Positions 1 to 5,602 of a DNA stretch of 7,520 nucleotides are shown here, piece after piece; position 1 is the first letter of the stretch, and each line of letters starts with the position of its first letter. The translations under genes were made by a program, and so were the position numbers. The stretch lies in the NCBI GenBank assembly GCA_046729895.1, contig JBKPHP010000011.1:1-7520 (forward strand), in the 5' to 3' direction. The DNA is from DASXBA01 sp046729895. Its GTDB lineage: Bacteria > Actinomycetota > Thermoleophilia > Solirubrobacterales > Thermoleophilaceae. The notes beneath the pieces are model-generated. The model was not told the origin of the DNA, did not search any database, and was given only the letters and a program-made list of their open reading frames with translations.

Positions 1-557
1 CTGCTGAACAGAGCGACCAGGTGCGACGAGTAGATGTTGATCAGCGCGTGGAGCACCAGGATGATCGCGAACAGCCAGAAGATCTCGGCCAGCACATGCT
101 TCTGGTCGGCGAAGTTCACGAAGCCGAGGTCCCAGCCCCAGAGGCCGAACAGGCTGGTGAAGAAGAACGCCAGGATGTAGTCGACCGAGGCGACGATGCC
201 GATCAGCCCGAGCACGTTGAACCAGCCGGTGAACCAGGACCAGCCCGTACCGCCGAGCCGGTGGGCCCACCAGTAGGGGCCGCCCGCCGTGGGGAAGGCC
301 GAGGCCAGCTCGGACATGCTGAAGGCGACGGTGAGGATGATGGCCGCGACTACCGGCCAGCCGATGGAGATCGCGATCGGCCCGCCCAAGTTCCACGCCT
401 GCCCATAGACCGTGAAGCAGCCGGCCAGCACCGAGATGATCGAAAACGAGATCGCGAAGTTCGCGAACTGCGACCAGCCGCGGCTCAGCTCCTGCTTGTA
501 ACCAAGCTCGGCGAGTTTCTGCTCGTCCCGGTCTAGTCCGCCGCCGACATCGGCCAT
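1..557 (-). CDS. APC superfamily permease, amino acid/choline transporter type (N-terminal part)
   Basis: A cytoplasmic-membrane, cation-coupled importer for an amino acid, choline or related amine. Only the first 185 residues are in the window; the gene continues past base 1. The reading begins MADVGGGLDRDEQKLAELGY and has the family's start signature: an 'ELGYKQELSRGWSQFANFAISFS' type segment at residues 17-39, which leads into TM1. Further hydrophobic spans lie near 32-55, 60-85, 108-135 and 155-175. The conserved 'FPTAGGPYWWAH' loop is at 88-99. This pattern is typical of the choline/GABA-type branch (yeast Hnm1/Uga4, bacterial GABA permeases) rather than of general APC members. The start ATG (557-555) has a GGAGGAGG site (572-565) 7 bases upstream, so it is well supported. 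It is transcribed divergently from the kinase-dehydrogenase operon, which suggests that it imports their substrate. The substrate itself is inference. Confidence 0.9.
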   Translation of the reverse strand, partial: MADVGGGLDRDEQKLAELGYKQELSRGWSQFANFAISFSIISVLAGCFTVYGQAWNLGGPIAISIGWPVVAAIILTVAFSMSELASAFPTAGGPYWWAHRLGGTGWSWFTGWFNVLGLIGIVASVDYILAFFFTSLFGLWGWDLGFVNFADQKHVLAEIFWLFAIILVLHALINIYSSHLVALFS

Positions 558-581
558 CTCTAGCCCTCCTCCAGTTGCTCC

Positions 582-601
582 ATCACCTCTTAAGGTGTGA
601 T
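582..601. promoter_or_regulatory. 20-bp palindrome, candidate operator in the divergent promoter region
   Basis: The sequence has perfect dyad symmetry of the form ATCAC-N2-CTTAAG-N2-GTGAT, with 16 of 20 positions paired. It lies about 20-40 bases downstream of the permease -10 box and about 60-80 bases before the kinase start. A dimeric repressor bound here would block transcription of the permease and could affect the kinase promoter. The GntR-family regulator at 4052-4777 is the obvious candidate because it is the only regulator in view. Binding is inference: the site does not match the textbook FadR/VanR form TNGT-N3-ACNA closely, and no second copy was seen in the window. Confidence 0.5.
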
Positions 602-621
602 GATCCGGCCTATGTGGGGCG

Positions 622-651
622 ACGATAGTCCGACCCCTGGTCCGAAGTCAA
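622..651 (-). promoter_or_regulatory. Sigma70-type promoter of the permease gene
   Basis: On the minus strand a -35 box TTGACT (651-646) is followed after 18 bases by a -10 box TATCGT (627-622). The -35 matches the TTGACA consensus at five of six bases. Transcription would begin near 615, leaving a leader of about 58 bases that contains the 582-601 palindrome and the strong ribosome site. A weaker plus-strand -10-like GATAGT (624-629) overlaps the minus-strand -10, so the divergent promoters may share DNA. The transcription start is inferred, not observed. Confidence 0.6.
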
Positions 652-660
652 CACGCGCGC

Positions 661-1578
661 GTGGATGAGTTCCCGCTGATTACGGCTCGCATCGCCGCTC
701 TCGTGGGGGATCACGCGGGGGAGGCCGTGCCGCTGAGCGGCGGGATAACGAACCGCAACTACAAGGTCCCGTTCGGCGAGCACGACTTCGTCGTGCGTGT
801 CCCGGGCAAGGACACGAGTCTGCTGGGCATCGATCGCGACGCCGAATGCGAGGCAAACAAGCTCGCCGCCGAGGTCGGCGTGGCGCCCCCCGTGGTGTTG
901 ATGCTCGAGAACCCGCAGGTGATCGTCACCAAGTTCGTCGAGGCAGAGGGGATGAGCGAAGAGGACCTACGCCGGCCCGAGGCCATCCGGGCGGTCGCCG
1001 CCGCCCTGCGCAAGGTGCACGACTCCGGGCGGAAACTCGCCTCGAGATTCGACTCGTTCGAGATCGTGGAGACCTACGCGGAGACCGCGCGGCAGCGCGG
1101 CGTGACGCCGCCCGACGAATACGCCGGCGCTCTGTCTCGCGCGCGAGAGATCAAGAAGGCGCTGACGGACTCGGAACACAAGCCGGTTCCTTGCCACAAC
1201 GACCTCCTCGCCGCCAACTTCCTCAACGACGGCACGCGCATCCACATCGTCGACTGGGAGTACGCGGGCATGGGCGACCGCTACTTCGACCTCGGCAACT
1301 ATGCCGTCAACAACGAGCTCGACGAGGATCGGGAGCGAGCCCTGCTCGAGGCCTACTTCGGCGAGCCCGCCAGCGCACGCCGGTACGCCTCGTTGCGGCT
1401 GATGCGCTTCATGTCCGACTTCCGCGAGGCGATGTGGGGCGTCGTCCAGACCGGCATTTCCGAGCTCGACTTCGACTTCGAGGGCTACGCCGCCAAGCAC
1501 TTCGGCCGCCTAAGCGAGGCCGGCGCGGACCCGCGCTTCGAGGAGTGGCTCCGGGAGGCTGATGCCTCCGCGGCGTGA
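661..1578 (+). CDS. Choline/ethanolamine kinase-like phosphotransferase (APH fold)
   Basis: 305-residue cytoplasmic ATP-dependent kinase of the choline/ethanolamine kinase and aminoglycoside phosphotransferase superfamily, likely acting on the hydroxyl of a small amino alcohol. The glycine-rich nucleotide loop GGITNRNYKV is at residues 27-36. The Brenner catalytic motif HNDLLAANFL is at 179-188 (Asp181 as base, Asn186 for metal). The metal-binding DWEYAG is at 198-203; its 'DWE' is typical of choline/ethanolamine kinases (LicA-like) rather than of drug-resistance APHs. Asp210 in YFDLGNY is also usual for the family. Length is normal for it. The start is GTG with no clear ribosome site. Internal GTGs (703, 727) would remove the strand leading into the nucleotide loop, so 661 is preferred. 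It is first in an operon with the overlapping flavoprotein. A role in catabolism of choline-, ethanolamine- or sugar-like substrates is inferred from context; antibiotic resistance is unlikely. Confidence 0.88.
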   Translation: MDEFPLITARIAALVGDHAGEAVPLSGGITNRNYKVPFGEHDFVVRVPGKDTSLLGIDRDAECEANKLAAEVGVAPPVVLMLENPQVIVTKFVEAEGMSEEDLRRPEAIRAVAAALRKVHDSGRKLASRFDSFEIVETYAETARQRGVTPPDEYAGALSRAREIKKALTDSEHKPVPCHNDLLAANFLNDGTRIHIVDWEYAGMGDRYFDLGNYAVNNELDEDRERALLEAYFGEPASARRYASLRLMRFMSDFREAMWGVVQTGISELDFDFEGYAAKHFGRLSEAGADPRFEEWLREADASAA

Positions 1579-4033
1579 GCTGCCAAGCGCTGCCCGCTGC
1601 GTGGTCATCGGAGGCGGCGTAGGAGGGACCTCGATCGCCTACCACCTCGGCCGCCTCGGCTGGTCCGACGTGGTGCTGCTAGAGCGGAACCAGCTCACCT
1701 CGGGCTCGACGTTCCACTCCGCGGGCCTCGTCGGTCAGCTGCGCGGCTCGGTCTCGCTGACGAAGATGATGATGTACTCGGTGGAGTTGTACCGGCGCCT
1801 CGGCGAGGAGTCCGAGTTCGATCCCGGCTGGACGGAGTGCGGCGGGATCCGGCTTGCCTCGAGCGAAGCGCGCATGGAGGAGCTGCGGCGGCAGGCGGGC
1901 TGGGCGAAGACGTTCGGGCTGCCGCTCGAGCTGATCTCGGCCGACGACGCGGCGGAGCTGTTCCCGCCGATGTCGACCGAGGGGGTGCTGGGCGCCGCCT
2001 GGCTGCCCACCGACGGGTACCTCGACCCATCTCAGCTCACCTTTGCACTGGCCGACGGAGCCCGCCGCGGCGGGGTGCAGATCTTCACCGGCACGCGCGT
2101 CACCGGGATCGAGGTATCTGACGGCCGCGTACGCGGCGTCGAGACCGAGCGCGGCCGCATCGAGGCCGAGGTCGTGGTCAACGCCGGCGGGATGTACGCC
2201 GCCGAGATCGGGCGCATGGCCAGGGTGCGGGTGCCGGTGGTGCCGATGTCGCACGAGTACCTGGTGACGCAGCCGTTCCGGGAGCGCGATCCCGAGCGGC
2301 CCCTGGCGACGTTGCGCGATCCCGACCTCCTGATCTACTTCCGCGAAGAGGGAGGCGGTCTCGTGATGGGGGGCTACGAGCGAAACAGCGCCCCCGCCTT
2401 CCTTGCGAACGGGGACAGCGGGCTCGACCGCATCCCGTCCGATTTCAACGGCCGACTGCTCGAGGACGACTGGGACCGCTTCGAGGAGATCGTCGAGAAC
2501 GCTCGGAGACGTGTGCCGGCCATGGAGGACGTTCGCGTGACCCGGATGATCAACGGTCCCGAGGGGTTCACCCCTGACAACGAGTTCTGCCTGGGAGAGA
2601 CCGAGGTCCGCGGTCTGTTCGTCGCGGCCGGCTTCTGCGCTCATGGCCTGGCCGGGGCCGGGGGGATCGGCAAGGTGATCGCGGAGTGGATCGCGGAAGG
2701 CGAGCCGAGCCTCGACCTGTGGGAGATGGACGTGCGCCGCTTCGGCGCCCACTACCGCTCGCCCTCGCACACGCTCAAGCGGATCCGCGAGACCTACGAG
2801 ACCTACTACGACATCCGCTACCCGAACCACGAGCGGCAGGCCGGGCGGCCACTGCGGCTGTCAGCGGCCAACTCATGGCACCGCGACCACGGGGCGGCGT
2901 TCGGCGAGAAGTCAGGCTGGGAGCGCGTCAACTGGTACTCCTCGAACGAGCCGGGGGGCGACGAGTCGCTACGCCCGCGCGGCTGGGCGGGCGAGCACTG
3001 GTCTCCCGCCATCGAGGCGGAGCATGCGGCCACACGCGAGGCGGCGGCGCTGTTCGACGAGTCCTCCTTCGCGAAGATGGAGATCGAGGGTCCGGGAGCT
3101 CCGGCCCTGATGGAGCGACTCTGCGACAACCGGGTAGCCCGCGACATCGGCCGGATCACCTATACGCAGATGCTCAACCGCCGCGGGGGGATCGAGTGCG
3201 ACTTCACAGTCGCGCGCCTCGGCGAGGAGCGCTTCTCGATCGTGACCGGTACGGCCTTCGGCAACCACGACCGCGAGTGGATCCGGAAGCACCTGCCGGA
3301 CGACGGCAGCGCACAGGTCCACGACGCGACTTCACAGTGGTCCTGCTTCGGTATCTGGGGGCCGCGGGCCCGCGAGGTGCTGCAGCCGCTCACCCCGCAG
3401 GACCTTGGCAACGAGGCGTTCCCTTACATGAGCGTGCGCGAGACCACGGTGGGCGACGTCCCGGTGCGGGCGCTGCGGGTGACATACGTCGGCGAGCTGG
3501 GCTGGGAGCTCTACTGCCCGGCTGAGTACGGCCTCGGACTGTGGCTGGCGCTGTGGGAGGCGGGTCGCCCGTACGGCATGGTCGCGGGGGGCTACCGGGC
3601 GATCGACTCGCTCCGGCTGGAGAAGGGCTACCGCGTCTGGGGCGCGGACATCACGCCCGACGAAACGCCGTACGAGGGGGGCGTTGGCTTCTGCGTGAAG
3701 CTGGACAAGGATGGCGGCTTCATCGGCCGCGAGGCGCTGGCCGAGGCGAACGAACGCGGGCCGCGCACCAGGCTCTGCTGCCTGCTGCTCGAGGACGCCC
3801 GCTCCGTGGCGCTGGGCAACGAGCCAGTTCGCGTCGACGGCGAGATCCGCGGCCGCGTGACGACGGGAGGCTATGGCTACACCATCGGGCGGTCGATCGC
3901 CTACGCGTACCTGCCGCCCGAGCACGCAGAGCCGGGCACCGCCGTGGAGGTGGAGATCTTCGGGCGTTGGGTCGGCGGCGAGGTTGCCGCCGAGCCGCTC
4001 TTCGACCCGAAGGGAGACCGCATTCGCGCTTAG
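1562..4033 (+). CDS. FAD-dependent dehydrogenase/oxidase fused to GcvT folate domain (dimethylglycine/sarcosine dehydrogenase-like)
   Basis: 823-residue protein with the full architecture of dimethylglycine/sarcosine dehydrogenases and oxidases. These oxidise an N-methyl amine and pass the formaldehyde-level carbon to tetrahydrofolate, giving methylene-THF. Residues 14-42 form the FAD Rossmann segment with GGGVGG (17-22). Residues 45-55 (LTSGSTFHSAG) align with the 'TSG-T-H-AG' motif whose histidine carries covalent FAD in DMGDH, here His52. The DAO domain ends at about 354-377 (AGFCAHGLAGAGGIG). A linker domain (FAO_M type) spans about 380-440, GcvT about 480-710 and the GcvT C-terminal barrel about 720-815. 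GcvT signatures are GGIECDFTV (Asp547 at the T-protein catalytic Asp position), YVGELGWELY (642-651) and LRLEKGYRVWG (684-694). The ATG overlaps the kinase stop, with GGGAGG only 3 bases before it, so translation is probably coupled. The substrate (dimethylglycine, sarcosine or another N-methyl amine) is not determinable here. Confidence 0.92.
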   Translation: MPPRRELPSAARCVVIGGGVGGTSIAYHLGRLGWSDVVLLERNQLTSGSTFHSAGLVGQLRGSVSLTKMMMYSVELYRRLGEESEFDPGWTECGGIRLASSEARMEELRRQAGWAKTFGLPLELISADDAAELFPPMSTEGVLGAAWLPTDGYLDPSQLTFALADGARRGGVQIFTGTRVTGIEVSDGRVRGVETERGRIEAEVVVNAGGMYAAEIGRMARVRVPVVPMSHEYLVTQPFRERDPERPLATLRDPDLLIYFREEGGGLVMGGYERNSAPAFLANGDSGLDRIPSDFNGRLLEDDWDRFEEIVENARRRVPAMEDVRVTRMINGPEGFTPDNEFCLGETEVRGLFVAAGFCAHGLAGAGGIGKVIAEWIAEGEPSLDLWEMDVRRFGAHYRSPSHTLKRIRETYETYYDIRYPNHERQAGRPLRLSAANSWHRDHGAAFGEKSGWERVNWYSSNEPGGDESLRPRGWAGEHWSPAIEAEHAATREAAALFDESSFAKMEIEGPGAPALMERLCDNRVARDIGRITYTQMLNRRGGIECDFTVARLGEERFSIVTGTAFGNHDREWIRKHLPDDGSAQVHDATSQWSCFGIWGPRAREVLQPLTPQDLGNEAFPYMSVRETTVGDVPVRALRVTYVGELGWELYCPAEYGLGLWLALWEAGRPYGMVAGGYRAIDSLRLEKGYRVWGADITPDETPYEGGVGFCVKLDKDGGFIGREALAEANERGPRTRLCCLLLEDARSVALGNEPVRVDGEIRGRVTTGGYGYTIGRSIAYAYLPPEHAEPGTAVEVEIFGRWVGGEVAAEPLFDPKGDRIRA

Positions 4034-4051
4034 GCGCTGGTCGCTGGCGCG

Positions 4052-4777
4052 CTAGATAAGCCCGGCGATGATGTGCTCGGTCCCCTCGATGTGCTCGCGC
4101 ATCAGGCGGACCGCCGGGCTCGACTCTCGGCGGCGCAGCAGCGTCACGAGGCGGCGGTGCTGGCCATTCGAGCGCGTCAGCACTTCGACGGGGTGGGCGA
4201 TGCGCGCGATCAGATCGCTCATGTGCCCCTGCACCTCGGTCATGGCGGTCACGAGGCGCGGGGAGTGCGCCGCCTCGGCCACCCCGATGTGGAAGCGGAC
4301 GTCCCCGCGGCGGTATTCCTCGAACGGATCGGCGGCGGCCATCCGCTCGACGAGCTCGTCGAGGACGTCGAGGTCAGGGGGGTCCGCGCGCTCCGCCGCG
4401 AGGACCGTCGCGCCGGTCTCGATCGCCACCCGTTCGTCGAGGACGGCCCGGGCGGCGTCACCGAGCGGCTCGGGCTCGTGGCCGGCGGACAGGGGCGGGG
4501 CATCGGCGACGAACGTGCCGCCCGCCCGACCGCGCAGGGACACCAGGTGCCCGCTCTGGACCAGGGTGGTCAGGGCCTGCCGAAGCGTGGAGCGCGAGAT
4601 CCGGAGCTGGGCGGCGAGGTCGCGCTCGGGCGGCAGCTGGCTTCCCGGCGTGAGCAATCCCAGCCGGATGGCCGTTCCAAGCCGCTCGACGGTCTCCTCG
4701 AAGGTCGTCGGAGGCTGTACTGGCTTGAAGACCGCCTCCAGTGCCGTCGTGTGCGCTTCCATGTGACGAAGGTACAC
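4052..4777 (-). CDS. GntR-family transcriptional regulator, FadR/FCD subfamily
   Basis: 241-residue DNA-binding regulator. The N-terminal winged helix-turn-helix spans about residues 26-91 and has the canonical GntR signature: LGLLTPGSQLPPERDLAAQL, then SRSTLRQALTTLVQSGHL and a wing ending GGTFV. The C-terminal FCD helical bundle (about 108-235) begins with LDERVAIE (Arg116, Glu120) and has the usual metal site: Asp159 and His163 (DVRFH), His207 (NGQH) and His229 (MREH). FCD regulators bind small organic acids or amines and usually repress nearby catabolic genes. A GTG start at 4777 is chosen because GGAAAGG lies 8 bases upstream; ATG at 4762 has no such site and would remove only five residues. 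It converges on the flavoprotein gene with an 18-base gap. The 582-601 palindrome is its likely target, which is inference from context. Confidence 0.92.
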   Translation of the reverse strand: MYLRHMEAHTTALEAVFKPVQPPTTFEETVERLGTAIRLGLLTPGSQLPPERDLAAQLRISRSTLRQALTTLVQSGHLVSLRGRAGGTFVADAPPLSAGHEPEPLGDAARAVLDERVAIETGATVLAAERADPPDLDVLDELVERMAAADPFEEYRRGDVRFHIGVAEAAHSPRLVTAMTEVQGHMSDLIARIAHPVEVLTRSNGQHRRLVTLLRRRESSPAVRLMREHIEGTEHIIAGLI

Positions 4778-4803
4778 CCACTGCGCCTTTCCACGCTGAC
4801 TGA

Positions 4804-4809
4804 TCTAAT
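4804..4809 (+). promoter_or_regulatory. Possible -10 box for a leaderless transcript
   Basis: TCTAAT ends 7 bases before the ATG at 4817, the spacing expected if transcription begins at the start codon itself. No Shine-Dalgarno sequence precedes that ATG. No convincing -35 box was found at 16-18 bases upstream (around 4780-4787), so the assignment rests on the -10 and its spacing. Leaderless mRNAs are common in actinobacteria. Confidence 0.35.
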
Positions 4810-4816
4810 CCGGGTC

Positions 4817-4900
4817 ATGGAGCAGCGCCCGGAGCGTGTGGTCGTCGAGACGGAGCGCTACCGCGCCGAGGGCAGGCCGACCCTGCCGCGAGAGGGATAG
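4817..4900 (+). pseudogene. 27-codon stub resembling the N-terminus of a small conserved protein
   Basis: The frame reads MEQRPERVVVETERYRAEG followed by RPTLPREG and a TAG stop. I recognise the pattern 'R-V-V-ETERYR-G-L-LPREG' from the start of small actinobacterial proteins (DUF6812-like, from memory) that normally continue 'YRSRLSDYLN' for about another 40-60 residues. Here the codon after PREG, expected to be Tyr, is TAG, and the sequence beyond it does not resume the family in any frame I read. I therefore call it a truncated remnant. It could instead be a real 27-residue peptide or an upstream ORF: its last codons contain the GAGAGGG ribosome site of the methyltransferase 5 bases downstream, so reading it may affect that gene. 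The family assignment is recollection and needs a search. Confidence 0.45.
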
Positions 4901-4905
4901 GCTGG

Positions 4906-5520
4906 ATGGGGACGGCGCGCAAGCTGGCGCTCGCCGGGGGAGCGGCAACCCTCGGGGCGGCGCTCTGGTGGCGGAAGAATCCCTCTGCCTGTCCCTACTC
5001 GCAGCGCTTCTGGGTCGAGGCGCCACACCCCTTCATCACCCGCGCGCGCCTGCGCGAGGCGCTCGAGCCGCGACCCGGGGAGCGCCTCCTCGAGGTGGGC
5101 CCCGGCACCGGCTACTACACCCTGGCGGTCGCAGAGTGGATTGCGCCGGAGGGCAGGCTCGACATCCTCGACCTTCAGCAGGAGATGCTCGACCACACCG
5201 TCGGCCGCGCCGCCGAGACCGGCGTCGCGGGGATCGAAGCGACCCGCGCTGACGCAACCTCCCTCCCCTTCCCCGAGGACAGCTTCGACGGCGCCTTCCT
5301 GGTCACGGTCCTGGGCGAGGTCCCCGACCAGGAGGCGGCGTTGCGAGAGCTGCGCCGGGTGGTCCGCCCGAGCGGGCGCATCGTGGTGGGCGAGCTGTTC
5401 GGCGACCCGCACATGGTCTCCCGCTGGGCGCTCGCCCGGCGCGCCGAGGCCGCCGGCCTGCGCGTGGAGCGCGTGCTCGGCGGTCGCCTCTGGCACTACA
5501 CGCGCCTGGTCGCCGCCTGA
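4906..5520 (+). CDS. Class I SAM-dependent methyltransferase, possibly membrane-anchored
   Basis: 204-residue methyltransferase with a Rossmann fold. Motif I is LLEVGPGTGYY (61-71), the acidic residue ending strand 2 is Asp89 (ILDLQQEML), RADATSLPFPEDSFD (114-128) gives motif II with Asp116, and a UbiE-like ELRRVVRPSGRIVVGE lies at 148-163. The first 22 residues (RKLALAGGAATLGAALWW) are hydrophobic after a basic start, consistent with a single membrane anchor or membrane association. Residues 24-38 (KNPSACPYSQRFWVE) followed by PHPFITRARLREAL are characteristic of an actinobacterial subfamily of unknown substrate. Resemblance to UbiE and phospholipid N-methyltransferases suggests a lipid or quinone substrate, but this is weak. 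The ATG has GAGAGGG 8-9 bases upstream. It is divergent from the GntR gene and follows the 27-codon stub, so it is probably not part of the amine module. Confidence 0.85.
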   Translation: MGTARKLALAGGAATLGAALWWRKNPSACPYSQRFWVEAPHPFITRARLREALEPRPGERLLEVGPGTGYYTLAVAEWIAPEGRLDILDLQQEMLDHTVGRAAETGVAGIEATRADATSLPFPEDSFDGAFLVTVLGEVPDQEAALRELRRVVRPSGRIVVGELFGDPHMVSRWALARRAEAAGLRVERVLGGRLWHYTRLVAA

Positions 5521-5565
5521 ATCGATCTCGCACCCCCCGCGTAGTTAGCCGGCGCGGGCTACCGG

Positions 5566-5571
5566 TAAGGT
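5566..5571 (+). promoter_or_regulatory. Possible -10 box for the HMG-CoA reductase gene
   Basis: TAAGGT fits the actinobacterial TANNNT -10 pattern and would place transcription start near 5578, giving a leader of about 25 bases that just holds the strong ribosome site. No good -35 was found at the standard distance. It lies in the 82-base gap after the methyltransferase stop, so the reductase gene probably has its own promoter even though it is co-directional. Confidence 0.3.
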
Positions 5572-5602
5572 GCTTCCAAGAGCAACAGGGGAGGAGCAGA
5601 GC

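Noticed and set aside
21..536. Open plus-strand frame of 171 codons
   Set aside because: It is antisense to the permease, whose minus-strand translation shows clear membrane segments and family motifs; the plus reading is low-complexity and highly charged.
1679..2830. Long minus-strand open frame (383 codons) inside the flavoprotein gene
   Set aside because: It is a GC-rich codon-position shadow of the DAO domain; its product is rich in H, R, G and P without recognisable motifs.
4021..4066. Possible bidirectional terminator between the converging flavoprotein and GntR genes
   Set aside because: Only 4-base GCGC repeats could be paired and there is no T-run on either strand, so no intrinsic terminator can be supported.
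4073..4900. Long plus-strand open frame (275 codons) across the GntR gene
   Set aside because: It is antisense to a well-supported regulator. Only its last 28 codons (from 4817) look like real protein and are annotated separately.
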